Made by a program: the position numbers and the translations under genes. DNA of 64,000 bases, taken from AP-15 sp963795485. GTDB lineage: Bacteria > Pseudomonadota > Alphaproteobacteria > ATCC43930 > CGMCC-115725. Shown piece after piece: positions 17,441-25,906 of the stretch. The stretch covers positions 734,302 to 798,301 of the forward strand of contig CAWCIL010000039.1 of NCBI GenBank assembly GCA_963795485.1. The letters are read 5' to 3'. Each line of letters begins with the position of its first letter. The first letter of the stretch is position 1. The notes below the pieces were generated by a model. The model was given only the letters and a program-made list of their open reading frames with translations. It was not told the origin of the DNA and did not search any database.

Positions 17441-18166
17441 CTGCTGCGGAGTTTATCCGCGCCAAGATCCTCTCGATCGTCAAGGACCCAGTGACCGCGG
17501 CGAAGCTGTCCGACATCGATCACCCCTATGCTGCCAAGCGCCCACCGATCGACACGAACTATTTCGAGACCTACAATCGCAGCAATGTCTCGCTGGTCAA
17601 CGTGCAAGCGCGCCCGATCGAGCGGATCACGCCGCGCGGACTCGAAACGAGAGACGGCGAATACGCGCTCGACATCATCGTCTTCGCCACCGGCTTTGAT
17701 GCGATGACCGGACCGCTGTTGCGGATGAACATCACCGGCCGAGACGGACACCAGCTCGAGGACGCCTGGAGCGCAGGCCCGCGGACCTATCTGGGGCTGC
17801 AAGTTCCGGGCTTCCCCAATTTGTTGACAATCACCGGCCCGGGGCAGCCCGTCGGTGCTGTGCAACATGCCGGTGGCGATCGAGCAGCATGTGGACTTCA
17901 TCGCCCACTGCATCGCCCACATGAACGCCCACCGGATCTTCTGCATGGAGGCGACGCCGCAGGCGACCGGGAAATGGGTGGACCACGTCAACGAGGCCGC
18001 CAATGCCACCCTGCTGCCACAGGCCAAGCATTCCTGGTATCTGGGTGCCAACATCCTCGGTAAGCTGCGGGTCTTTATGCCCTACGCAGGCGGCATGGCT
18101 CGCTACCGTGTGACCTGGGCCGGCATTGCGCGCAATGGCTACGAGGGATTCGCTCTGAGCCCGTGA
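17441..18166 (+). pseudogene. Baeyer-Villiger flavin monooxygenase, C-terminal remnant
   Basis: C-terminal third to half of a BVMO of the cyclohexanone/phenylacetone monooxygenase type. It reads AEFIRAKILSIVKDPVTA, KRPPIDTNYFETYNR, DIIVFATGFDAMTGPLL, RTYLGLQVPGFPNLLTITGP; then a shift near 17850, and LCNMPVAIEQHVDFIAHCIA, NATLLPQAKHSWYLGANI and RVFMPYAGGMARYR. The ATGFDAMTG motif is typical. Both Rossmann FAD/NADPH motifs and the BVMO fingerprint are missing. It is joined in frame to the aminoacylase tail, so a deletion removed the 5' parts of one gene and at least the 5' part of the other. Confidence 0.8.
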
Positions 18167-18510
18167 GCGCCCGCCTTGCCGGCCTACCTCTCGAGGGTAA
18201 GTGCGATCCGCGATGCGCAGGCTGGCGAAATCGCGCGCTCTAAGAGCCCAGCGGCCTGTTCTTATCCGCCAACCTGTAAGCGCTGTTCGGCTGCGGTCCC
18301 AGCCGATGCCGCGTTCGGCGCAGTGTCGCCGTGGCGGCATGCCACCATCGAGCCGCTTCTATCCCTTGGCCAACCCGTCGAACCGGGTACAAATCGGCTG
18401 ACGAGCGTGCCGAACCCGCATTCCCAGTTTGCCTGCCGGGCTTATTTTCCTGATTTTTGCTGCGTCGCGCTTTTCGCGTGCAGCTTTTTGTACAAATCGC
18501 TGGTGAACAC
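18167..18510. other. Gene-free stretch
   Basis: About 340 bp between the monooxygenase remnant and the convergent isochorismatase gene. Open frames are short with no recognisable motif. No terminator-like hairpin with a T-run was seen. Confidence 0.4.
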
Positions 18511-19119
18511 TCATTCCCGCAGCATCGCCGCGACCTGGTCGAGCCGGCGAATGCGGGCATACATTTTCATCGCCCTGCCGAGGCTGTAGGCATGGGCGGC
18601 CGGGTCACCGCTCCAGCAGCATTCGCGCACGACGATAGACATTAGATCGAGGTTGAACGCCTCGCGCACGCTCGTCTCGACGCCCCGATTGGTGGCGCCG
18701 CCGCTGATGATGATGATGTCGCGCCGCAGCATGTGCAGGAGCTCGGCCACACCCGTCCCGTAGAACGCGCTCGGCCGACGCTTGAGGAAGACGTAATCCT
18801 CGGGCCGCGGCGCGATCTCGTCGGGGAAGCCAGCCTCCGCCGTGCCCTCGACAGCGTTGGTGAGAGGCAGCACGCCGGTCTCCGCCGCAAGGTCGGTCGG
18901 CAGCATGACGACGTCGGCGCCATCGGGTCGGCTGACCGGCGTCGTGTAGATCACCGGCACGCCCGCCGCCCTCGCTGTCGCGATCATCTGCACCCAGGCA
19001 TTGAGCACAGGGCGCATCGCAATCCTACGTGCTGGATCCGACGGAGCCAACGCGCGCCGGCACACGTCGTAAGCGATCAGTGCCGCCCGGCGCCGATCGA
19101 TATGTTCGGGTTCGGCCAT
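18511..19119 (-). CDS. Isochorismatase-family hydrolase lacking the nucleophilic Cys
   Basis: Rossmann-like cysteine hydrolase superfamily, 202 residues. The catalytic Asp is in AALIAYDVCR and the Lys in FLKRRPSAFYGTG. The cis-peptide/nucleophile loop reads IISGGATNRGVETSVREAF, where amidase-type members have Cys (TNxCVE) and this has Gly. Cys-free members include true isochorismatases (PhzD, EntB), which use Asp and water. ATG 19119 with GAGGAGG 5 bases upstream is the start; the longer frame is rejected. It is likely expressed and intact, among decayed genes. The substrate is unknown. Confidence 0.82.
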   Translation of the reverse strand: MAEPEHIDRRRAALIAYDVCRRALAPSDPARRIAMRPVLNAWVQMIATARAAGVPVIYTTPVSRPDGADVVMLPTDLAAETGVLPLTNAVEGTAEAGFPDEIAPRPEDYVFLKRRPSAFYGTGVAELLHMLRRDIIIISGGATNRGVETSVREAFNLDLMSIVVRECCWSGDPAAHAYSLGRAMKMYARIRRLDQVAAMLRE

Positions 19120-19693
19120 CGCAACCTCCTCAGGTAAGGGACGCGGCACTCTCGGTGGCCGCCGTCGTAAATAACGTTGGAGGGACTTTTCCAGCGGGCA
19201 TGAAAGTAACCGCTCATCGCGCGAAATCTATCGACCCGGCAAGCGAAAACGTACCTTTTTACCCGTGATCAGCTTTGCGGACGGGCGAGCAAAGCCTTAT
19301 CGGAGCCGAGCGAAATGAGAGGAGATGGATTCACGACTGGTGGTACGATGAGGCGCCAAATTCGATATCGACCGACCGGTGCATCCGAGAAGGATCCGAG
19401 GAGCAATCGGAACACTGCTGCGGGTTCAACCCATCCGCTCGGTCGAGATCGCCCAAATCACTAATTTCGCCGGCTGCCGCGTCTGATAAAGACGAACGCC
19501 GCCCATCAGCACCTATACTAGTCGCCAGCCAATCGGCAGGGTTGCCGAAGATTTTCTGGTTCCGGCCTGCCTCGACCTATTCCGCCGTTGCGCGGCACGC
19601 AAAGAGCCCGACCGGGATCTCCGCGACGAGCGCCAGACGGACCCCGAGCACCGCGGGCGCTGCGCTCGGCCGCGGCCGAGCGCAGCAGAAGTA
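19120..19693. other. 570-bp stretch with no secure gene
   Basis: Between two minus-strand hydrolase genes. A minus-strand reading near 19520-19690 is coding-like (LALVAEIPVGLFACRATAE, then a stop, and RNQKIFGNPADWLA) but no family was recognised, so it may be another eroded gene. An A/T-richer area at 19230-19265 could contain the promoter of the isochorismatase-like gene. Confidence 0.35.
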
Positions 19694-20731
19694 TTAGGCG
19701 GCAGCGATTTCGCGCTGGGCGGTCCCTGCAACGCGGGCGAGCATCGCAGCGGCGTTGCGGTGCAGAATCTGCTCGCGCGCTTTCTCGCCGATCTGCGCTT
19801 CCGCGAGCGCCTTCCGAGTCCAGTCGCAACCGAACTCGGTGCCGTCGGTGCCGCACACGATGCGCTCGGCGCCGTACAGCCGCACCGCCGCCTCGATCGC
19901 GTGCGGGCCGAACGAGTTGCAATCGACGTATACCTTCGCGTTCCGCAAGCGCGACGACGGCAGCTCCTCCTCCGGCGTGTCGAGCAGGCAGCGGTGGTCC
20001 ATGCGCTCGACCTCATAGGGCAGGTTGCCACCCAAATTGTGCACATGGACCATCGCGTCGGGATAATCCGCGAGGTAGTCGGTGAGAGATAGCGTCACCA
20101 TCACCGAGGACAGGCTCGCCTGCATGTCGAGCGTGCCGTTGCGACGGCGGGCGTTGTCGGTGTCGCCCGCGACCTTGGGGAACGCGTCGCCCGGCCGCGG
20201 GCCGTGGTGGATGAACAGCACCGCGCGGTGGCGGTTCGCGACTTCCAGCAGCGGACGCATCGCTTCGGCGTCATCGCGCGTCAGGAAGGCGTTGCCCGGT
20301 ATCTGCGCGCCGATCATGCCCGGCAGCCCGAGCGCCCGTTCGAGCTCGGCGGCGGCAGCGGAAATGTCGGTCAGGGGCAGTGCCGCGTAGGCGGCGAAGC
20401 GGCCGGGATGCTCCTCACAAATCGCGGACAGCCCGTCGTTGATGGTCCGGCACAGCGGCCCGGACTCGTCCAACGGCAAGGCCTCCACCCAGCAGAACGA
20501 ACCGAGGAGCGACAGCACGCTTACTTCGACCCCCTGGCGGTCCATCCGACCGAGATGGAAATCGACGTCGTCGAAGGCCTCGGCGAGCGGCGCTTCGCCC
20601 ATCCGTGGGGACTTCAGCACCTCCACGCCGTCTCCGTTGCGCAGGATGCGCGGCTCCCTCGTACGGGCGCGCAGGACATCGGCTACTGCTGCGGGCCGCC
20701 AATGGGCGTGCATGTCGATCATGGCTGTCAT
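19694..20731 (-). CDS. Amidohydrolase-2 (ACMSD-like decarboxylase/hydrolase)
   Basis: Metal-dependent TIM-barrel enzyme of the aminocarboxymuconate-semialdehyde decarboxylase family, 345 residues. Metal and catalytic residues are in order: DMHAHW (HxH), VLFIHHG (His), MVHVHNLGGNLPYE (His) and IVCGTDGTEFG (Asp). The family typically opens aromatic ring-cleavage products or decarboxylates them. The start at 20731 is chosen because AAGGAAAC precedes it by 6 bases; 20746 is an alternative ATG. It is intact and follows no clear operon. Its context of decayed aromatic-catabolism genes suggests a surviving member of a lost pathway, which is inference. Confidence 0.84.
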   Translation of the reverse strand: MTAMIDMHAHWRPAAVADVLRARTREPRILRNGDGVEVLKSPRMGEAPLAEAFDDVDFHLGRMDRQGVEVSVLSLLGSFCWVEALPLDESGPLCRTINDGLSAICEEHPGRFAAYAALPLTDISAAAAELERALGLPGMIGAQIPGNAFLTRDDAEAMRPLLEVANRHRAVLFIHHGPRPGDAFPKVAGDTDNARRRNGTLDMQASLSSVMVTLSLTDYLADYPDAMVHVHNLGGNLPYEVERMDHRCLLDTPEEELPSSRLRNAKVYVDCNSFGPHAIEAAVRLYGAERIVCGTDGTEFGCDWTRKALAEAQIGEKAREQILHRNAAAMLARVAGTAQREIAAA

Positions 20732-20905
20732 CGCTGTTTCCTTCATGGGCCGTTCGGTAGCTTAACCCGGCCTCGGCTCGCTGCAAATACGACAACTGAC
20801 GTGAAACCTATCGATCGCACCCGCCGAAGTCTCGGCGCCGTCGCGCGAAACCGCCGGCTCGTTAGCCGGGGTCTCGCCGCGCTGTTCTGAGGCAGCCGGC
20901 CACCT

Positions 20906-21094
20906 TCAAACCGCCTTGCACGATCCATCGCATTCGTCGGGGAACAGGCTCCTGCCGCAGGCGCAAGGACCACGATGACCCGCGACGCCGGTGTCCGTTG
21001 TGGGGGCGACTTGCCGGGAAAGCTTCTCCCGCCGCAACTCCTCCATGCGGGTACGGATCGTCTTGAAATCGTCAGCTGCTCGGGGCGGTGACAT
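20906..21094 (-). CDS. 62-aa protein with C-terminal cysteine cluster
   Basis: Small protein starting at ATG 21094 with GGAGGG 4-5 bases upstream. The first half is a charged helix (FKTIRTRMEELRREK). The last 20 residues hold four cysteines: GPCACGRSLFPDECDGSCKAV, spacing C-x-C-x8-C-x3-C. This could bind zinc or an iron-sulfur cluster. No family is recognised with certainty. It lies between the ACMSD-like gene and the dioxygenase remnant, divergent from the latter. It was read inside a longer open frame that has no other merit. Confidence 0.55.
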   Translation of the reverse strand: MSPPRAADDFKTIRTRMEELRREKLSRQVAPTTDTGVAGHRGPCACGRSLFPDECDGSCKAV

Positions 21095-21221
21095 CAAACC
21101 CTCCGGGGCCGCCCTAACATGCGTCGGTACGGTTCGCCAACTGCCAAAATCTTGGTCTCCTTTGGGTCGAACCCCGGCTCCTGTTATCATAAACGCGAGA
21201 GGGAGGACCGGGGTTATAGGC

Positions 21222-21945
21222 ATCGCTCGGAAGTACGTCGTCATCGACCCCGCCACCGGCAAAATCGACCGACGCATCTTCAGCGAAGAGGCGATCAATG
21301 ACGATGAGATGGAAAAGATCCTTGGGCGCGCCTGGCTGATGATCGGGCAGGAGAGCCTGGTGCCTGTGGCCGACGATTTCTTCCACACCTATATGGGCGA
21401 AGACCCGGTCATCTTGACCCGCGACGGAGGGGGTCGGCTGCACGCGCTCCTCAACATGTCCCGTCACCGCGGCAACCGCCTGTGCCGCGTCAACGACGGC
21501 AACGCCAGGCGCTTTATGTGCACCTATCACGGGCTGGACCTCCCGCAATGACGGCGCGCTCGACAGACCATCCCTCGGTCTGATCGAGGCTCGCGTCAAG
21601 GCCTGTGCGGGCATCGTCTTCGCGACCTGGGCCAAGGACGCCCCGAGCCTCGAAGCCCATCTCGGCGATGGGCGCTGGTATCTCGACACCGTGCAGGACG
21701 ACGTCGAGAACTGGCGCCAGGTGACCCAAGCGAGCACCAGCCGCTTCGGGCGCCGGCACCCCCAGGATCTGTCGATGGGCTTGGGGCACACCGGGCCGCA
21801 TAGGGATTATCCAGGGCTCGTCTCCGAGCGCTATATCTCGGAGAGCAATCAGCGCCTCTTTTATTGCCGCCGGGCGGAGTTCATGAACGCCGAGAACTGG
21901 GCCTCAAGCTGGGTTTTACCGCCAGTTTTCCCGTACTCCACGTGA
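21222..21945 (+). pseudogene. Ring-hydroxylating dioxygenase alpha subunit, frameshifted and internally deleted
   Basis: Rieske non-haem iron oxygenase large subunit remnant. It begins near KYVVIDPATGKIDRRIFSEE. The Rieske box reads NMSRHRGNRLC...FMCTYHG: the first ligand, normally Cys in M/L-C-x-H, is Ser. A one-base shift after CTYHG leads to WTSRNDGAL, ARVKACAGIVFATWAKDAPS and DGRWYLDTVQDD. It then jumps to a family C-terminus, LVSERYISESNQRLFYCRRA and EFMNAENWA. The catalytic domain with the 2-His-1-carboxylate iron site, roughly 200 residues, is missing. The protein cannot function. Confidence 0.78.
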
Positions 21946-22024
21946 ATTTGAAGCTCCTGGCACCATTTCCGCGAAATGGTCAGCAACATCCGCAACTGAT
22001 CAAGCGGTATGCCCCATCTATTTT

Positions 22025-22352
22025 CTAAGCGCGTGCGAAAAATTCGGAGACCTCAGCCTTCTTGAGAGCGTGTTCGTTGCCCAAAGTACATTTCAGGCCT
22101 GCGAGTAGTCGTTTGGAGCTAAGTCGGCGAGGTCGTCGATCAGCTTCGGCAGGCGTGTTTCACAAAAGAAATCAAGAGCGCCGGACATTTCGTTCAAATC
22201 TGATTCTCCCAATACGAGGGTCACGTCTGTTGTAGGATGATGTGTATTGTCCTTGTGTACGAAGGGTTCGCTGCTAGCACTCAGGATGTGTGCGGCAAGT
22301 CGCTTGCAAATGCCCTTGTTGCCTCAATTCCCACGGCGCGCAGTTTTTTTAA
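22025..22352 (-). pseudogene. 3' part of a gene split by the IS1595-family transposon
   Basis: Together with 25939-26018 this forms one minus-strand gene of about 400 nt when the transposon and one copy of the 8-bp duplication are removed. After the junction it continues KKLRAVGIEATRAF, shifts frame into KGICKRLAAHILSASSEPF and VLGESDLNEMSGALDFFCE, and shifts again to LLAGLKCTLGNEHALKKAEV, ending at TAG 22025. The A/T content is much higher than in the chromosomal genes. No family is recognised. The two small shifts mean it was decaying before or after insertion. About 80 bp of unassigned DNA separate it from the dioxygenase remnant. Confidence 0.5.
22345..22352. repeat. Target site duplication, left copy (TTTTTTAA)
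   Basis: Eight bases identical to 25939-25946, directly abutting the left terminal inverted repeat. Eight base pairs is the duplication length established for the IS1595 family. Confidence 0.9.
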
Positions 22353-22384
22353 GGCGATATTATACTTGACTAACCCAGCCGCAA
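22353..22384. repeat. Left terminal inverted repeat of the transposon
   Basis: Starts GGCGATATTATACTTGAC and is complementary to 25907-25938 at 31 of 32 positions (one A/C difference at position 25 from the end). The A/T-rich tip contrasts with the GC-rich host DNA. Confidence 0.93.
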
Positions 22385-22414
22385 AATGTAGATCGCTTGT
22401 GCATTGCGAACGCG

Positions 22415-22570
22415 TCACTCTTTCTTGGGCTTCGGCTTCGCGGCTGCCTTAGCCTTGGCGATGCGCCCAAGTTTCTCCTCGAACCGCTCCTTGTCCTCGT
22501 CGCATTCGAGGGCACGGGCGGCTTCGAGGAAACGCTTGTGCTGCTGCTGCGGCTGTTCCGATTTCTTCAT
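22415..22570 (-). CDS. 51-aa charged protein, transposon passenger
   Basis: Read by eye: begins MKKSEQPQQQHKRFLEAARA, contains a highly charged helix (DEDKERFEEKLGRIAKAK) and ends in a Lys/Ala/Pro tail KAAAKPKPKKE. The ATG overlaps the stop of the 86-aa gene as ATGA, which argues that both are real and translated together. The basic tail suggests nucleic-acid binding, but that is only composition. It ends 31 bp from the left terminal repeat, making it the last gene of the element. No family was recognised. Confidence 0.65.
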   Translation of the reverse strand: MKKSEQPQQQHKRFLEAARALECDEDKERFEEKLGRIAKAKAAAKPKPKKE

Positions 22571-22827
22571 GCCGATGGTTCCTCCCCAGTCGCAGAGGAT
22601 GGCGGTGTGGCTTCAGCGGACTCTGGTTCCGTCTCCGCTGGCGGCGGCGCGGCTGGTGGCTCAGCAAACAGCGGCCCCACGACTTCCGGGCCTGGGATGA
22701 GGATACGCAAAAACTGCCCATCCCGGCGCTTAATCTTCCCATCAAACGGCAGAAGATGCTTTCGATCCCAAGTGTGCAGTTCGTCCAAATTGTGATATAG
22801 AGCGGTTTGCGGCTGTGAGCTGGTCAT
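22567..22827 (-). CDS. 86-aa protein, transposon passenger
   Basis: Starts MTSSQPQTALYHNLDELHTW. The first half is a compact mixed segment (DRKHLLPFDGKIKRRDGQFL then RILIPGPEV); the second half is a low-complexity Pro/Glu/Ala tail. It overlaps the next gene by ATGA. The longer open frame upstream belongs to the nested transposase relic and is not used. No family is recognised. The position after the PIN gene and the relic suggests it was once further down the same transcript from the transposase. Confidence 0.6.
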   Translation of the reverse strand: MTSSQPQTALYHNLDELHTWDRKHLLPFDGKIKRRDGQFLRILIPGPEVVGPLFAEPPAAPPPAETEPESAEATPPSSATGEEPSA

Positions 22828-22839
22828 AGGTATGTGGCG

Positions 22840-23720
22840 CTTCGACAGCGCGCCGGTGAGATACCGGTCGAGGCCTCGGGCAGGTTGAGTCGGTTGAAGC
22901 GATACGCCCATCCCGGAGGTAGCGCGGCAGGTGCTTGGCGCTGACGCGTGATGGGTGACAGCCAGGCTGATGTTGCTGAAGAGCGTATCGATAGGGAAGA
23001 ATCGCCGCATGGCGCCGGCGCCTGGGTCACCGGGGTGTGTTCAGGTGTTCGCCAAGGGTGGCGGGCCTGGTATCGAAGCGTCGGTAGGAGGTGCGAGCGA
23101 GCCTCGATATGGCTGAGGAACGCCGAGCTCGGCGCGGTGCGGCGGCAGCACGGCGATGCGGGCACCGGCATAGAAGCGTGCTGGCGCCACCGCGTGGCGT
23201 GCGCCCGTTCGGGCGCCGGCACCTCGACCGCCACGACGACCAGGCTCTGTCGGGGTCGTGCCGTCAGGACTGACGGATCGCCCTGCCGCCGATGAAGTGT
23301 CCGCCGAGAAAGCCGCTGAGCGGGTGAGCGGGATCCGCTGAGGGCGTGGCGCAGCTTGTGCGCTATCGTCCAGGCCGTCTGGTAGGACGCCCAGCTCGCG
23401 CTGAAAACTTGGCCAGACCCGCGCTTGTCGCGGCCAGCAGATAGGCGGCGAGGAACATTCGGCAGGTCGTCTGCGTCCGGTGGAACACGGTCCTGAGGTC
23501 ACCAACCTGATGATGGCAAGTGCCGCACTCGTAGACCGTGGCCGCCGCCCCAGGCGCCAAGCCCGCGGCCGCCGCACCGCGCAGACGTAGCACGGCAGCG
23601 AAGCCGGCGAGATGCCGATGCACTGCTCCGAGCGAACGAGACGCAACTGGAGAACCACACACGCCAGACAACCGACTACAGAACGAACAGGTCGGCAAGA
23701 ACACAGGAACGGCAGGAAGG
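22840..23720 (-). pseudogene. Nested IS1595/ISXO2-like transposase relic
   Basis: Remnant of a second, different IS1595-type transposase, scattered over several frames. The order is preserved: zinc-ribbon end YECGTCHHQVG, TVFHRTQTTCRMFLAAYLLA, SYQTAWTIAHKLRHAL, the domain around LVVVAVEVPAPERAHATR, and near the end TLFSNISLAVTHHAS and AYRFNRL. The catalytic acids are no longer in one frame. A close paralogue of its N-terminus lies at 58625-58850. It sits between the PIN gene, whose last codons it replaces, and the 86-aa gene. Clear terminal repeats of its own were not found. Confidence 0.72.
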
Positions 23721-24074
23721 GAGCGCTAGATATATGGTATCTGGTCGGCTCGCAAGCCCCTCATCATGATATTTCTGTTTAAGGGACCGCGCCAGTCTCG
23801 CTATTTCTATATCTAGCTGCACGCGCTTTACGTGCGGCTGCTGGAACATTTCATCTATTGTCTTGTTACTTTCTTCGACTGGAATGGGATCGTCGGCGTC
23901 CGCGCGGATTTTCAGGACTTCCAAATAGGCGTAGGTGCTAGTCCAAATTTCGTAGCCACCTCGCTGCGCGGTATCCCAGATCAGTCGCAGCGGCTGAATC
24001 TTATCGGGCTCGCCGGCGATATATCCGATCCAGGCGCAAGCATCCCAACAAACCCGCTTTGGCGGATCAGCCAA
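23676..24074 (-). CDS. PIN-domain protein with altered C-terminus
   Basis: PIN-fold nuclease-like protein of 132 residues. The four acidic residues are present: Asp11 (CWDACAWIGYI), Glu52 (TYAYLEVLK), Asp88 (QLDIEIARLARSL) and Asp112 (SRPDTIYLA). VapC-like toxins and related RNases use this tetrad for Mg-dependent RNA cleavage. From about residue 117 the sequence (LPSCRSCVLADLFVL) no longer looks like PIN and derives from the nested relic, so the last helix and strand are replaced. Its ATG overlaps the end of the upstream gene by 8 bases. Whether the truncated form folds is uncertain. Confidence 0.75.
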   Translation of the reverse strand: MADPPKRVCWDACAWIGYIAGEPDKIQPLRLIWDTAQRGGYEIWTSTYAYLEVLKIRADADDPIPVEESNKTIDEMFQQPHVKRVQLDIEIARLARSLKQKYHDEGLASRPDTIYLALPSCRSCVLADLFVL

Positions 24075-24931
24075 CCTCCTCCTCCCACAGCGCCTTCACG
24101 TATTCGGCTGGCGCCAATCCCCCGGTGAAGTTTGGGTCTGCGATGTCCGCGTAGTCAAGCGATCGCGTGTCTACAGGGAGCATGTCTGTCGCCTGTATCC
24201 GCAAGATGCTGCCATCCGACCGGTAGGAAATTTCACCCGTCATCAATACCCTACGCCCTTGCCAAACGTCGCGCCAGTTGTGTTCGAACTCCAACTCTCT
24301 CCGCCAAAGCGGCAGAAAGGACGCACAGCACGTCCGCTCCAGTTAGCCGCTCCCGGATGCGAACAGACGGATGCCCATAAAACGTGGTGGTCTCAGTAAC
24401 CTGTCCCTCGATTGATCCCATCTCAGAGCGAGCGAGATTACGCGGAGGAGGAGGCTCGACCGGCTCTTTTGCCAACGCAATTTCGGCAACCGCGGCATTC
24501 TGCGGAACGATGACAATCGGGGGCGCGGTTTCCTCAAGGGTAAGATCAGTCCGACCAATGCCGCGGGAATGGCGAGCGAAGAAGGACAGTGCGCGACGCC
24601 GACTGGGGCGGTCCATCCACTCGGGAACTCGACCGGCTGTCGTCATTTCCCTCATGGACTCGGCCATCGCGCGCTTTTCGCGGCGGGCCACTGCCTCGAC
24701 GGGGATGCTACGATCATCCGAAAACGGCTCAGCCGTCAGCGTCAGCGGGCTTTTCATCGAAATGGCGACTAGACGCCAAGAGACCCGCGCCCCTTCAGGT
24801 CCACCTGCTGCGGATAGCAGTTCAAAGAAGTCGAGAATTTGGCGCGTAGCATCGTCCACCGTGAGAGGAGCATCCTCCCCGGCGCTCGATCTAATCGTCA
24901 GTGTAACTCGTTCCGGGGTCACTGGGCTCAT
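24067..24931 (-). pseudogene. About 287-aa passenger gene of unknown family, one frameshift
   Basis: Its ATG (24931) overlaps the transposase TGA as ATGA, and its end overlaps the PIN gene start. The first about 210 residues are in one frame: VTLTIRSSAGEDAPLTVDDA, LVAISMKSPLTLTAEPF and TGADVLCVLSAALAERV. An extra base near 24290-24300 moves the rest (LEFEHNWRDVWQGRRVLMTG, ILRIQATDMLP, GLAPAEYVKALWEEEV) to another frame. Early beta-strands, a helix-rich middle and a C-terminal module with a strand-like GEISYRSDGSILRIQA are visible. Position before a PIN gene is that of an antitoxin, but the size is far above VapB-type antitoxins. No family is recognised. Confidence 0.6.
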
Positions 24932-25873
24932 GCGGTCAATGGCCCCCCGGGCGAGCCACGGTAGGTCAGCCGCTTTCCGACAATCCCTCGCAAGGCTGCC
25001 TCCGTGCGCGCCGGGTCATCGATCCCGAGTGCGACGCGCTGATTGTACCGGAAATCGAACTCGGCGAGGTAGCGTTTCAGATGGCGCGCCGAACAGTGCT
25101 GGTACACGCCAGTCATCCCGCGCTTGAAAATGCTGAAGTAGCCTTCGATCGTGTTGGTATGCGCGCCGCCGCGAACATATTCGCCGATCCCGTGCTGCAC
25201 GGTGAAGTGGTATTTGAACTCGCGGCCGATTGAACGGTAGTAAGTCGCTTCATCCGTCATCAACATGGATTCGGCTTTAATCTGCGCTTGTAGAATCGGC
25301 CTCAGGGTCGCGGCGTTCACATCGTTAACGTGCGTGGAGCGGACCTTACCGCCGCGCTCCACGAGAGACACGATCGCGTGCTTGTGGGCATAGCCGCGCG
25401 CGCCGCTCGCCTTCGGGCGCTTCTGCCCGATGAAAGTTTCGTCCGCTTCGACCGCCTTCCCGGCCCCTCCCATCGGTTCCATTTCGAGAACGCGCATCGC
25501 CTCGCGAAGCCGGTGAGACATGAACCAAGCGGTTTTTATGGTCACGCCAAACGTGCGGTGAAGCTGATTGCTGCTGATCCCCTTCTTGCTGCTGGACAGC
25601 AGGAAAGCGGCCTGGAACCACATATGCAGCGGGACATGGCTCGAACTCGAACACGGTGCCGACGCGAACCGTGAATTGCTTTCGACACGCGTAGCACTTC
25701 TTGCGGCCGATCGCAGGCTTGCCAGTCTTGCCCACAACCCCGGTCAATGCGCGCGCCCGGCCCACCGTCCCGCAATGAGGACAGACGATGCCGTTCGGCC
25801 ACACGATCGCTTCCAGACGGGAAAACGCCGCTTCCTCGTCGAGGAAATACGGCTCTAACAGAACGCTCGCCAT
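24928..25873 (-). pseudogene. IS1595-family (ISXO2-like) transposase, one frameshift
   Basis: DDE transposase of the IS1595 family. The N-terminal zinc ribbon has IVCPHCGTVGR and KKCYACRKQF. The sequence VRVGTVFE is followed, after one extra T near 25638, by SSHVPLHMWFQAAFLLSSSK and GISSNQLHRTFGVTIKTAWF in a second frame. Catalytic acids: Asp in VEADETFIGQK, Asp in MLMTDEATYYR, and Glu in HTNTIEGYFSIFKRGMTGVY. ATG 25873 lies about 33 bp inside the right inverted repeat. Its stop overlaps the first passenger gene. Removing one base gives a full-length protein of about 315 residues. Confidence 0.88.
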
Positions 25874-25906
25874 GCTGCATCCCCTTGAACCTCCTATATC
25901 TAGGAA

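Noticed and set aside
25620..25650. Programmed frameshift in the IS1595 transposase
   Set aside because: There is no A-rich slippery heptamer or downstream structure of the IS1/IS3 type, and IS1595 transposases are normally single-frame; an indel is the simpler reading.
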